Shown here: positions 40,445 to 49,074 of the stretch, piece after piece
Layout: each line of letters starts with the position of its first letter
Position numbering within the stretch: the stretch's first letter is position 1
Notes under the pieces: model-generated
Told to the model about the DNA's origin: nothing
Database searches by the model: none
Seen by the model: the letters and a program-made list of their open reading frames with translations, nothing else
Program-made: the position numbers and the translations under genes
Source of the DNA: Bradyrhizobium betae
Lineage (GTDB): Bacteria > Pseudomonadota > Alphaproteobacteria > Rhizobiales > Xanthobacteraceae
NCBI RefSeq assembly: GCF_004123905.1
Contig: NZ_MZXW01000050.1
Location: 372,001-436,000, forward strand
Reading direction: 5' to 3'
Length of the DNA stretch: 64,000 nt

Positions 40445-40975
40445 ATGAACCCGTCCAGCATCATGAAAACGTCAATCTTGGCTCTGATCGTTTCGATCAT
40501 GGCGTTCTGCAACGCTCCTGTTGGCGCCTTCGAGATGCCGACGCCGGAGGTCATGAAGATCTGCGCGGCGGAATTGCGGTCCCAGAAGGGCGCAGCTCCG
40601 GTTGCTTGGTCTAAAAAGCCACTTCCGTCCTTGTACCGCCGTGCGTTCGGCCGTTGGCTGACGCGGACCGAGACCGTCGAACTCTGGGTAGTTCACCGCA
40701 ATTCGAACGGGTCGTCGACGATTACGGCGCGTACCCTATCCCATCAGCCTGAGGAGAGAGGCTTTCTCGTCATGGTCATGGACGACAAACGCGTCGTCAA
40801 GATCGATGGGGTCGCAGCATTTGATTTCGCGTTCTCACCACGAGAGGCCAACGGCGTCGCCGGTGTCTTTTTTTGCGACAAGAACGGCCCTTCGTTCGAA
40901 TGGTTATGGACGGGTGACGATTGGCGCGTGGACCGCGGTGACCTCCCGTCACCGGACAAGGAGAAAACCGAATGA
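40445..40975 (+). CDS. Secreted protein coupled to the lysozyme-like gene
   Basis: A 176-residue protein with a signal peptide (MKTSILALIVSIMAFCNAPVG) and a mature domain with two Cys (MKICAAELR, FFCDKNGP). No family recognised. Its stop overlaps the start of the lysozyme-like gene (ATGA), so the two are translationally coupled. A periplasmic protein encoded with a cytoplasmic-start cell-wall hydrolase fits an immunity or inhibitor role. Start ATG 40445; ATG 40463 is an alternative. Confidence 0.7.
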   Translation: MNPSSIMKTSILALIVSIMAFCNAPVGAFEMPTPEVMKICAAELRSQKGAAPVAWSKKPLPSLYRRAFGRWLTRTETVELWVVHRNSNGSSTITARTLSHQPEERGFLVMVMDDKRVVKIDGVAAFDFAFSPREANGVAGVFFCDKNGPSFEWLWTGDDWRVDRGDLPSPDKEKTE

Positions 40976-42084
40976 GCGGATCGGCCGACAAGAATTTTCG
41001 AAACTACGCTGCCGCGCTTCGAGGTCGTGAATCGAGTGGGGACTATTCGATCGTCAACAACCATGGCTATGCGGGAGCGTATCAGTTCGGAAGGCCGGCG
41101 TTGATCGATGCCGGCTTCATGGATCGGAAGGGGCGATGGACACCCTACGCCGCCTCGTTGGGCGTCGATTCGCTGGAGGCTTTTCGGAACAATTCCGCGG
41201 TCCAGGACACCGCGTTCCAGAATCTCGTCGAGAAGAACTGGGACTATTTGCGCAGCCACATGCACTATGTCGGCCAGACCGTCGGCGGAATTCCCATTAC
41301 GGTTTCGGGTCTTCTGGCGGGTGCTCATCTGGTCGGTGCAAGCAAGGTCAAGGAATTTCTCGATTCGGACGGTGCAAAAATTGCGATAGATGGAAACCGA
41401 ACTCCCGTCACAGAGTACATGAAAAAATTCGCCGGATACGACTTTGCATTCGACGCAGATCCTGGAACATTACGAGGTATCGTCGGTGGGCCGGGCTCCA
41501 GGGCGGGCGATGGCGGATCTGGGAAGAGCTCCGACGGACGGGTCCTGCGACGCGTCTACCAAGCCCCGACGCGGGAAGGACCGAGCACTCCAAGTTCATC
41601 GTTTGAGGATCGCTGGGGCACTTTCGGTGGGGATAGCTGGGGCAGCGATCGGCCCACGCTGACCTATGGCCTGGGCCAGCGCTTCGATGGAGATCGCATC
41701 GCATGGCCTCGTGCGGTCGAAGCTCCGGGGGCCGGCACCGCGGCGCCTGCATCTCTGACTGATCTCCTGGCGCGATATGGATTGGTGGAGGCGAACGTGC
41801 CGCGTGAGGTTGCAGATGGGGGCTCGTTTCGGTCGGCAGGACCGAGAGTTGTACGCGACGATGCTCAGCCTGCGGCCCTGCCGGACGCGTACCGTATGGG
41901 ATCAATCGGAGCGCCTACTGTGTCGGCGATCGGGTTTGTAGATCCCCGAGGCCAGGCTTCACTCGGCGCAGGTACCGGGGAGCGGCAGTCAGTCGCTCCA
42001 GTTTCTCCACAGAGCGGAGACGGACAACGGACAGGCGGTCTGCTCGGCCTGATCCAGGACTATATGCGCAACAACGCTTATTAG
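40972..42084 (+). CDS. Lysozyme-like / transglycosylase-type protein with long tail
   Basis: A 370-residue protein. The N-terminal 150 residues have the pattern of phage muramidase-like domains: YAAALRGRESSGDYSIVNN (catalytic Glu in RGRESSG), GYAGAYQFGRPALIDAGF, then GIPITVSGLLAGAHLVG. The rest is a Gly/Pro/Ser-rich tail with EDRWGTFGG and LTYGLGQRF, motifs that also occur in the AHH-domain protein's tail. There is no signal peptide. The gene lies inside the split portal gene with its upstream secreted partner. Likely acts on peptidoglycan after delivery or lysis. Confidence 0.73.
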   Translation: MSGSADKNFRNYAAALRGRESSGDYSIVNNHGYAGAYQFGRPALIDAGFMDRKGRWTPYAASLGVDSLEAFRNNSAVQDTAFQNLVEKNWDYLRSHMHYVGQTVGGIPITVSGLLAGAHLVGASKVKEFLDSDGAKIAIDGNRTPVTEYMKKFAGYDFAFDADPGTLRGIVGGPGSRAGDGGSGKSSDGRVLRRVYQAPTREGPSTPSSSFEDRWGTFGGDSWGSDRPTLTYGLGQRFDGDRIAWPRAVEAPGAGTAAPASLTDLLARYGLVEANVPREVADGGSFRSAGPRVVRDDAQPAALPDAYRMGSIGAPTVSAIGFVDPRGQASLGAGTGERQSVAPVSPQSGDGQRTGGLLGLIQDYMRNNAY

Positions 42085-42140
42085 CTTGACTTGCTGCCCC
42101 ACGTCGGCGGCCTGCATACCGAATCGAAAGTTCAATCCAC

Positions 42141-42698
42141 ATGCCCGTTCCCTTGCTAGCCCCGGCGCCATCAGCGCCGATGGGCTCTCTCGTCACGCAT
42201 GACGTCACCATCGTCACCACGCGCAAGCTGGCGCAGGCGCGGGTGATGGGGGTGCCGCCGGAAGAGTTCGGTATCGAGCGCGGTGCGCGCAGCATCCGCG
42301 ATTGCAATTATTGCTTTCATGAGGTCGTCACCAGGACCGAGGCGCAACTGATCGCGGAAGGCTTTGATGCCGGCCAGATCAGGGCGCTGCGGCCACATAT
42401 AGGCACGACTGAGATCGAGACGCTGGCGCGCGACACGGTGGAAGAACATCTGTCCGCGACGGCCGGTGGCGGCAGCGCCAATTCGGCGGCCCGGCTCGTG
42501 CGCAGGTATGAACCGGACAAATTAATGGGTTACTGCGTCGCTCTCTATTTTGCGAAACTCCTGGTCTTCGACAAGGTTTTTGGCCTTGGCTCCACGGATC
42601 CTCTGGCGGGATTTGCAGCGATCACGGCCAATCTCGTGGTCTCATTCTACTTTGCCAAGCGCGGCTTCGAGAATGTTGCAAGGATCATCAAGCGGTGA
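42141..42698 (+). pseudogene. Middle piece of the portal protein fused to a holin-like piece
   Basis: Residues about 18-115 (THDVTIVTTRKLAQARVMG, VPPEEFGIERGARSIRDCNY, then AEGFDAGQIRALRP and ETLARDTVEEH) are the middle of a P22-type portal protein. From about residue 128 the sequence changes to two membrane helices (MGYCVALYFAKLLVFDK, NLVVSFYFAKRGFENVARI), a holin-like ending. The frame is thus a chimera of two phage genes joined by deletion. A short holin-like gene could start at ATG 42525. No ribosome binding site is visible at 42141. Confidence 0.65.
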
Positions 42699-42991
42699 AT
42701 GTGCCAGACGAAATCAGGGCAATTGTCGCCGAAACACTGGCTGAACAGCATAGGCTCCAGCAGGAGAGCATCGATGCGATCGTATTGAAGGCGGTGGCGT
42801 CGGTGCTGGCTTCTTTTGGAATCGAAGATGATGACCGGAAGGAGCTGAGGGCAGATTTTCAGCACTTGCGCCGGTGGCGAAAGAGCGTGGAGCAGGCGCA
42901 GAGCTATACCTTCAAGGCCGTGATTACCGTGATCGCGACTGGCCTGATGGGAGCCGTTTGGCTGGGCGTAAAGGTCGTGCTGGGCAAGTGA
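42695..42991 (+). CDS. DUF6127-type small phage membrane protein
   Basis: A 98-residue protein starting at GTG 42695, which overlaps the previous stop (GTGA). It has the pattern of DUF6127: ADFQHLRRWRKSVEQAQS followed by one C-terminal helix (AVITVIATGLMGAVWLGVKV). Such genes lie beside holin genes in temperate phages. It is intact and probably translated with the holin-like part. Confidence 0.7.
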   Translation: MNVPDEIRAIVAETLAEQHRLQQESIDAIVLKAVASVLASFGIEDDDRKELRADFQHLRRWRKSVEQAQSYTFKAVITVIATGLMGAVWLGVKVVLGK

Positions 42992-43054
42992 GCCATCACT
43001 GCGGCGACACCGCTGCGTTTACACTCGTGTCAGTCCTTACCGACGGGCCTTCCC

Positions 43055-43483
43055 ATGTACAGCATTTGTATCGTCGATGCCGAGGATGACGAGATTGCCG
43101 AGACCCTTGGCGATTTGCATCGGCTAACATTCTTCAACGGGGCGTCGTTGCCGCAATTCGAGATGGGAGCGTGGTGGCTCGCCTATCACAATGATGAGGC
43201 GGTCGCTTTCGCCGGCGTTGTGCCGTCGACCCATGCGCGAAACAGCGGATATTTCTGTCGAGTCGGTGTCTTGCAACGGCATTGGGGTCGCGGCCTTCAG
43301 CGCAGGCTCATGCGGGCGATCGAAGCGAGGGGACGGCGTGTTGGATGGGATAGCATCGTCTCCGATACAACGGACAATCCGGCATCTGCCAATAACTTTA
43401 TCCACGCGCGCTATCGGCTCTTCGAGCCCGAGGTGCCCTGGGCCTGGTCGCATACGCTTTATTGGCGAAAATGGCTTCGCTGA
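43055..43483 (+). CDS. Phage-associated GNAT acetyltransferase
   Basis: A 142-residue GNAT protein with the acetyl-CoA motif RVGVLQRHWGRGLQRRLMRAI (split: 73-92) and an end typical of the family (SANNFIHARYRLF, WAWSHTLYWRKWL). Small acetyltransferases of this kind accompany portal/holin genes in rhizobial prophages. It marks the right end of the prophage remnant. Target unknown. Confidence 0.83.
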   Translation: MYSICIVDAEDDEIAETLGDLHRLTFFNGASLPQFEMGAWWLAYHNDEAVAFAGVVPSTHARNSGYFCRVGVLQRHWGRGLQRRLMRAIEARGRRVGWDSIVSDTTDNPASANNFIHARYRLFEPEVPWAWSHTLYWRKWLR

Positions 43484-43577
43484 GCGAACGAAGCGAGGTT
43501 TCCCGTGCCGCGGAACGTGACTTCGGCGGCGTGGAGTGGCCTGCGCGAGATAACCCAACGTGCCCGGAATATTCGAC

Positions 43578-43611
43578 GGCCCGGCAGCTCGACGGCTGCC
43601 GGGCCCTTTTT
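43578..43611 (+). terminator. Rho-independent terminator
   Basis: GGCCCGGCAGC (43578-43588) pairs exactly with GCTGCCGGGCC (43595-43605), followed by CTTTTT. It ends the prophage-remnant transcription unit 95 bases after the GNAT gene and isolates the CoA transferase gene downstream. Confidence 0.78.
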
Positions 43612-43722
43612 GCGTATTGAAGCGATGCCGGTGAAGCACTTGCGAAGTTGGTGACGTCGGGCTTTAAGTTTGCCCTTGCAGGAAATTCGGCGACCATAAG
43701 CCGATGTAAGGGAGCGCTGTCG

Positions 43723-44991
43723 ATGCCCACCAAGCCTCAGTTGCCGGAACGTTCACCGCGGGTCACGGGGGGCCCAACTGCGCTCGATGGTCTGCTGGTC
43801 ATTGACTTCACGCGCGTCGTAGCTGGGCCGGCCTGCACGCAGACGCTTGCTGACTTCGGTGCACGCGTCATCAAGATCGAAAACCCGGACGGCGGTGACG
43901 ATACGCGCGCCTACGAGCACGCCGAAATCGGCGGAGAGAGTGCCGCCTATCTCAGCCTGAACCGCAACAAGCGTGGTATTGCGCTCGACCTCACCGTGCC
44001 GGAAGCCCGCGAGATCGCTCTGGATCTGATCCGCAAGGCGGATGTGGTCGTGGAGAATTTTTCCAGCGGGGTGATGAAGAAGTTTGGCCTCGACTATGAG
44101 GCTGTTGCGCCGCTCAATCCGCGGCTGGTCTATTGCTCGATCTCGGCTTACGGACGAACCGGACCATTCGCCTCGCGCCCGGGTTTCGATCCCATCACGC
44201 AGGCGGAAAGTGGCTTCATGTCGCTCAACGGGTTTGCCGACGGCCCGGCTGTTCGTACAGGCCCGCCCATCGTGGACATGGCGACGGGGATGTCTGCCTG
44301 CAACGCGATCCTGCTGGCGCTATTGGCGCGGGATCGGCTGGGGCGCGGGCAGCACGTCGAGGTCTCGCTGTTCGACATTGCGATGGGGATGACCGGATTC
44401 TACGGCATGGCCTATCTGATCAATGGCGAGAACCCTGGCCGATTCGGCAATTCGCCGAGTGGTTCCCCCACCGTCGGCGTCTACGAGGCCTCTGATGGGC
44501 CGCTTTATATGGCCTGCGCCAATGACCGGCTCTATCGCCGACTGGTGGTTGAGGTGCTGAACAGGCCCGACCTGATCACCGATCCGCAGTTCGCATCGCG
44601 CAAAGCGCGCTCTGAGAACAAGGAGCTCTTGCGGGCAGCCATCGCTGAGGTCTTTGCAAGCGATACGCTCGAGAACTGGATGGCGAAGATGAAGCTGGCC
44701 AATATCCCGGTCGGCTATCTCCGGACGGTCGAGGAAGGGTTCAATGCGCCCGAGGCCCGCGAGCGCCATCGCCTCAGCCGGATTCCCCATCGTACAGCGG
44801 AATGGGTGCCCAACATCGAGCCGCCGATCAACATGAGCGTAACGGCGGCAGTCGATCCAGTGGCTGCTCCGCTGCTGGGCGAGCACACTGCGCACGTCTT
44901 GCGTGATACGCTCGGCTACGACGAACGTCGCATCTCGGAGCTCGCCCAGAAAGGCGTTTTTGGATCGGGAAAACCTTCGACGCCGGTTTGA
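43723..44991 (+). CDS. CaiB/BaiF-type CoA transferase
   Basis: A 422-residue family III CoA transferase. It has the N-terminal LDGLLVIDFTRVVAGPACT, the FGARVIKIENP loop, NRNKRGIALDL, the catalytic Asp in RPGFDPITQAESGFM (near 165), and GRGQHVEVSLFD. These enzymes move CoA between carboxylic acids. ATG 43723 follows AAGGGAG. It opens the catabolic cluster and may activate the imported acid or an intermediate. Confidence 0.9.
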   Translation: MPTKPQLPERSPRVTGGPTALDGLLVIDFTRVVAGPACTQTLADFGARVIKIENPDGGDDTRAYEHAEIGGESAAYLSLNRNKRGIALDLTVPEAREIALDLIRKADVVVENFSSGVMKKFGLDYEAVAPLNPRLVYCSISAYGRTGPFASRPGFDPITQAESGFMSLNGFADGPAVRTGPPIVDMATGMSACNAILLALLARDRLGRGQHVEVSLFDIAMGMTGFYGMAYLINGENPGRFGNSPSGSPTVGVYEASDGPLYMACANDRLYRRLVVEVLNRPDLITDPQFASRKARSENKELLRAAIAEVFASDTLENWMAKMKLANIPVGYLRTVEEGFNAPEARERHRLSRIPHRTAEWVPNIEPPINMSVTAAVDPVAAPLLGEHTAHVLRDTLGYDERRISELAQKGVFGSGKPSTPV

Positions 44992-45099
44992 GCCGGAGCG
45001 GTCGAGGGCAGGCTACCGGGCGACCGCACCTTCCAACGCTGCCACAGCTTGATTTGGCTAAGTTCCCGCCGCATAAATGTGTCGAAGCGAGGGACACGA

Positions 45100-46329
45100 A
45101 TGGCGCCTGGTCAAGAGCCGAGCATGGGCCAGCCGACAAGGCAGGAAGCCATCGAACGCGCCTATGCGGCCATGATCGCGAAGGCCCGGGCGCTCATGCC
45201 ACGGCTGCGGGAGCGGGCGGCGCGGACGGAGGAACTGCGGCACCTTCCTCCGGAGACCGAAAGGGATCTCCACGACGCTGGCCTCTTCCGAATGCTCCAA
45301 CCGATGCGCGTCGGCGGTGCCGAGCTTGACTATGTCGCCCTTGTCGACTGCGCGGAACTGCTCGGCCAGGCGGACGCGTCAGTGGCGTGGAACCTTGCCA
45401 ATCTGGCGAGCCATCACTGGATGCTCGGAATGTTCGAGCAGAAGGCGCAGGATCTGGCGTGGGGTCGTGACCCTGACACGCTGATCGCGTCCTCGTTCAT
45501 TTTTCCCGCCGGGCGCGCCACGAGGGTCGAGGGTGGGTACCGGCTGCATGGAAGCTGGCCGTTCTCCTCGGGCGTTGCCTCCTGCGAGTGGAACATGCTT
45601 GCGAGCGTTGTCTACTCCGACGACGAAGCGGACGGCATCGAGTATCGAATCTTTCTGCTGCCGAAAGGCGACTACAAGGTGCTGGACACCTGGAATGTCA
45701 CGGGACTGCGCGGGACGGGCTCCTGCGACGTCGAGGTCAGGGATGCGTTTGTACCCGACTACATGACGGTCGCCGTCGGAGATCTCGCCGGCGGCCCGAC
45801 GCCTGGGAGCAGGGTCAATCCCAATCCGTCGTATACGTTGCCCGTGTTTTCGCTGTTTCCCTACGTCCTGTCGGGCGTTGCGCTCGGCAATGCGCAAGCG
45901 TGCCTCGACGACTATGCCGATGTCGCGCGCCATCGTATTTCGACCTACAATCGTGCAAAGCTCAGCGATTTTCAGAGCACGCAGATCAAGATCGCGGAGG
46001 CGTCGGCCAAGATCGACGCTGCGCGCCTGGTCATGCGTTCGGCCTGCCTCGATGCCATGAGCGATGCGCGGCGTGGTCACATTCCAAACATGGCCAGCAA
46101 GACCAGGTACCGGCGCGACGGAGCTTTCTCGGTCAATCTTTGCACAGATGCGGTCTCGATGCTGTTTGCGGCGAGCGGCGCCCGGGGCCTGTTCACGACG
46201 GGCGTGTTGCAGCGACAATTCCGCGATGCGCACGCGATCAACTCGCACCTCGCATTCAATTTCGATGCGGCCGGGACCAATTATGGACGCGTGGCTCTGG
46301 GCCTGCCGTCCGAAAATCTCACGCTGTGA
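45100..46329 (+). CDS. Flavin-dependent monooxygenase, oxygenase component (HpaB/HsaA-like)
   Basis: A 409-residue protein with the acyl-CoA dehydrogenase fold of group D flavin monooxygenases. Seen are LHDAGLFRMLQPMRVGGAEL near 55-75, FSSGVASCEWNML near 153, and NVTGLRGTGSCDVEV near 196, with the C-terminal helical domain carrying FAASGARGLF. Such enzymes use reduced flavin from a partner to hydroxylate phenolic rings. The partner reductase gene starts 9 bases after its stop. ATG 45100 is supported by GAGGG. Confidence 0.87.
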   Translation: MAPGQEPSMGQPTRQEAIERAYAAMIAKARALMPRLRERAARTEELRHLPPETERDLHDAGLFRMLQPMRVGGAELDYVALVDCAELLGQADASVAWNLANLASHHWMLGMFEQKAQDLAWGRDPDTLIASSFIFPAGRATRVEGGYRLHGSWPFSSGVASCEWNMLASVVYSDDEADGIEYRIFLLPKGDYKVLDTWNVTGLRGTGSCDVEVRDAFVPDYMTVAVGDLAGGPTPGSRVNPNPSYTLPVFSLFPYVLSGVALGNAQACLDDYADVARHRISTYNRAKLSDFQSTQIKIAEASAKIDAARLVMRSACLDAMSDARRGHIPNMASKTRYRRDGAFSVNLCTDAVSMLFAASGARGLFTTGVLQRQFRDAHAINSHLAFNFDAAGTNYGRVALGLPSENLTL

Positions 46330-46338
46330 GGCCGGCCG

Positions 46339-46902
46339 ATGAATGATCTGCCGAAGCAGCCGGCCGTTCCCGATCCAGCCAATGAACTCGCAAGCGACAG
46401 CTCGCCGATTGACCCCCGCGATTTCCGCAACGCGCTCGGCACCTACGGAACGGGGGTAACGATCATCACCGCCACGGCTGCTGATGGAAAGCCTTATGGA
46501 ATCACCTGCAATTCGTTTGCATCGGTTTCCTTGAATCCCCCTTTGGTCCTCTGGAGCCTTGGAGTCTATTCCTCGAGCCTCACCGTGTTTCAGAACGCGA
46601 GCCACTTCACCGTCCACGTGCTTGGCACATCGCAGCAAGCGCTTGCGAACAAGTTTGCAAAATCGTCCGACGACAAGTTCGCCGGAGTCGACTGGACGCC
46701 GGGCCTCGGTAACGCTCCGGTAATCGCCGAGAGCGTCGCCAACTTTCAATGCCGATCCGTCAATCGCTACTATGGCGGCGATCACGTGATCTTTCTCGGC
46801 GCGGTCGAGGCCTATGCCTACAACACCGGGAAGCCTCTGCTGTTTGCGCGGGGCATGTATGGCCGGTTCCTGGCTGACGACGAACGCAAGAAATCGCCGT
46901 AG
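46339..46902 (+). CDS. Flavin reductase, partner of the monooxygenase (HpaC/HsaB-like)
   Basis: A 187-residue flavin reductase domain protein: FRNALGTYGTGVTIITATAA, GITCNSFASVSLNPPLVLW, HFTVHVLG, and the His/Tyr region CRSVNRYYGGDHVIFLG. It reduces FMN or FAD with NAD(P)H and passes it by diffusion to the oxygenase. It lies directly after the oxygenase gene, so this is a complete two-component monooxygenase. Confidence 0.88.
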   Translation: MNDLPKQPAVPDPANELASDSSPIDPRDFRNALGTYGTGVTIITATAADGKPYGITCNSFASVSLNPPLVLWSLGVYSSSLTVFQNASHFTVHVLGTSQQALANKFAKSSDDKFAGVDWTPGLGNAPVIAESVANFQCRSVNRYYGGDHVIFLGAVEAYAYNTGKPLLFARGMYGRFLADDERKKSP

Positions 46903-46927
46903 AGTGTTTCGGAGCGTGTTCGGCAGC

Positions 46928-47836
46928 TCAATGCTCTGCCGCTGAAAGCTTGTAGATCTCCAGCGCGTCCGCATCCGCGCCGCGCGCGGCCTTGGCCAGC
47001 CTAAAGAGCTGCCCCGCAAGCGATGCCATCGGCACCGGCGTCGAGGTCGACTGCGCGACATCGGCAACCGTGTCGAGATCCTTGAGCATCGTAGCGATGT
47101 GACCGAGTGGCGGGGTGTGAATGCCCTGGACCATCCGCGGCACGAACAGCTGAAGCGGAATGGAATCCGCAAAGCCGCCAGCGAGCGCCTCGGGCAATCG
47201 GTTGGCATCAATTCCTGCGTTCACGGCAAGGCGCGTTGCCTCAGCGAGGACGGCCATCGCGCATCCGACGATCACTTGATTGCACAGCTTTGTCGTCTGG
47301 CCGGCGCCAGTGGGACCCATGTGGGTGAACCTGCGCGCCATGGCGAGGACGTAGGGGCGGACCCTCTCGATGTCGGCAGCATCTCCGCCGGCCATGATGG
47401 CAAGCGTACCTTCCTCGGCGCCCTTGGTGCCACCTGACACGGGTGCATCGATCCAGCCTGTGCCGTTCGCGTCTTTCAGGCGCATCGCCAAGCGACGCGC
47501 AGCGTCAGGATGAATCGACGAGAAGTCGACAACGAGCTTGCCGGCGCCGGCTGCAGTTGAAAGACCTTCGGCTCCGAAGATCACCTCTTCCACGGCCGCA
47601 GCATCCGTCACGCACATGAAGACGATGTCGGAGCTCGCCAAAATCTCGCGGGGGGTAGTCGCGCGCGTGGCGCCGGCTTCGACGAGCGGGGCGACCTTGC
47701 CTTCCGAACGGTTCCAGACATTGACCTGATAGCCTGCTTTGAGCAGACGCCGGGTCATCGGTGCCCCCATAAGTCCAAGTCCCAGATAGCTGAGCCGGTC
47801 GATGCCTTGCGGGTTTGTCCTGCTCGCGTCAGCCAT
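46928..47836 (-). CDS. 3-hydroxyisobutyrate dehydrogenase-family oxidoreductase
   Basis: A 302-residue beta-hydroxyacid dehydrogenase. The NAD(P) motif is LGLGLMGAPMTRRLLKAGYQ, the substrate motif DAPVSGGTKGAEEGTL near 127, and the catalytic Lys in GAGQTTKLCNQ near 175. AGGAGACA precedes ATG 47836. It may oxidise a 2-hydroxymethyl or beta-hydroxy acid made in the pathway. It converges on the flavin reductase gene. Confidence 0.88.
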   Translation of the reverse strand: MADASRTNPQGIDRLSYLGLGLMGAPMTRRLLKAGYQVNVWNRSEGKVAPLVEAGATRATTPREILASSDIVFMCVTDAAAVEEVIFGAEGLSTAAGAGKLVVDFSSIHPDAARRLAMRLKDANGTGWIDAPVSGGTKGAEEGTLAIMAGGDAADIERVRPYVLAMARRFTHMGPTGAGQTTKLCNQVIVGCAMAVLAEATRLAVNAGIDANRLPEALAGGFADSIPLQLFVPRMVQGIHTPPLGHIATMLKDLDTVADVAQSTSTPVPMASLAGQLFRLAKAARGADADALEIYKLSAAEH

Positions 47837-48012
47837 AGGTTGTCTCCTCCTGTCGCAGCGCAATGGCGCGCGGCCGCCGCCTTACCATACATGGCGCATC
47901 CTGCGGCGAAACCAGCCTGCTTGCATGGCTTGCCTGATTGTTTGAACCATGAAACATTTGGGCCCGCCGGGTTGGGTGGCGCCGTCGGCGCCGAAGCAGC
48001 GGAGTGGGCGCG

Positions 48013-48996
48013 ATGCGAACGGTTTCGAGGTGGATGCTGGCAACAGGGGCGGTGGCGGCCGTGATTGCTGGCGCAAGTCCCTCACGGGCGCAGCAGACGA
48101 TCCGTGTCGGCTGGACGATCCCGGCTGAGGAATCCAAGTATTGGATGATGCGTCGGCCAGCTGAATTTCCCAATATCGGCAAAACCTACAATATCGAGTG
48201 GACGCAATTTCAGGGCACGGCGCCGATGACGCAGGCATTGGCAGCAGGCGCTCTGGATTGCGCGACGCAGGCACCACTGTCGCTCTCCAACGGGGTGGTT
48301 GGCGGCAATCTCAAGGCCTACATCGTGGCTCAGCACGTTTTCGAGAAGCCCGGCGGTTTCTCGGTCTACTGGGCTGTCATGGATGACTCGCCGATCAAAA
48401 CGATTGCCGATCTCAAGGGTAAGACTGTCGGCATTTCCGTGATCGGCGGCGGTACGCAGGGCCCGTTCAACCTGCTCCTGAAGCAGAATAGCATCGATCC
48501 GGCCAAGGATATCAAGCTGGTTGAGGTCGGCTTTGCCGTCTCCGAAGATGCGTTGCGCCAGGGCCGCGTCGATGCGGTCAACATGAACCAGCCGTTTGCC
48601 GCGCGCGCCGAAGCCAAGGGCGGCACAAGGAAACTGTTCTCGCTGTCTCAAGCCATGCCGAACATCGTGCACATCCTCGAAGCCTGCCGTGCCGATTTCG
48701 TCGACAAGAATCCGGAGTTGGCCAAAGCTTATGTCCGCGACATCACATCAGGCATGAAGAAGGCGCTTGCAAACCGCGAAGAGACCCTGAAAGTCGTATC
48801 GGAGGTGCTGAAAGCGCCCATTCCGGTGCTCGAGACCTACTTGCTCAAAGATAACGATTTCGGTCGCGACCCCGGTGCGGCGCCGAACTTCCCCGCGATC
48901 CAGAAGATGCTGGACATCTACGCGGATACCGGGATGTTGCCGAAGCTGGACGTTGCGCAGTTCAAGCATCCGACGATCGTCGCGCCGCTGGAATAG
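48013..48996 (+). CDS. ABC transporter substrate-binding protein (SsuA/TauA/NMT1 type)
   Basis: A 327-residue periplasmic protein with a signal peptide (LATGAVAAVIAGASPSRA-QQ). The mature part starts TIRVGWTIPAEESKYWMM and has the family elements QALAAGALDCATQAP, IADLKGKTVGISVIGG and LRQGRVDAVNMNQPFAA. It would bind the substrate for the permeases and ATPase at 50880-53271; an IlvD-type gene lies between them. Ligands in this group include sulfonates, nitrate, pyrimidines and aromatic acids. Confidence 0.9.
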   Translation: MRTVSRWMLATGAVAAVIAGASPSRAQQTIRVGWTIPAEESKYWMMRRPAEFPNIGKTYNIEWTQFQGTAPMTQALAAGALDCATQAPLSLSNGVVGGNLKAYIVAQHVFEKPGGFSVYWAVMDDSPIKTIADLKGKTVGISVIGGGTQGPFNLLLKQNSIDPAKDIKLVEVGFAVSEDALRQGRVDAVNMNQPFAARAEAKGGTRKLFSLSQAMPNIVHILEACRADFVDKNPELAKAYVRDITSGMKKALANREETLKVVSEVLKAPIPVLETYLLKDNDFGRDPGAAPNFPAIQKMLDIYADTGMLPKLDVAQFKHPTIVAPLE

Positions 48997-49074
48997 GCGA
49001 CAGAGTGAATTATCCGAACGATGAGATCGCGGCGTCCCGGATCATCCGGGACGTTGCATGAAGAAGATGCACGA

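Noticed and set aside
30225..42084. A secretion system for the putative effectors
   Set aside because: No type IV, type VI or contractile injection genes occur in the window; delivery cannot be stated.
35845..42991. A functional prophage or gene transfer agent
   Set aside because: Only terminase, a split portal, holin-like and DUF6127 parts are present; no capsid, tail or integrase genes.
45379..47211. 610-residue minus-strand open frame
   Set aside because: It lies opposite the monooxygenase and flavin reductase genes, both with clear family motifs, and its translation is random Arg-rich sequence.
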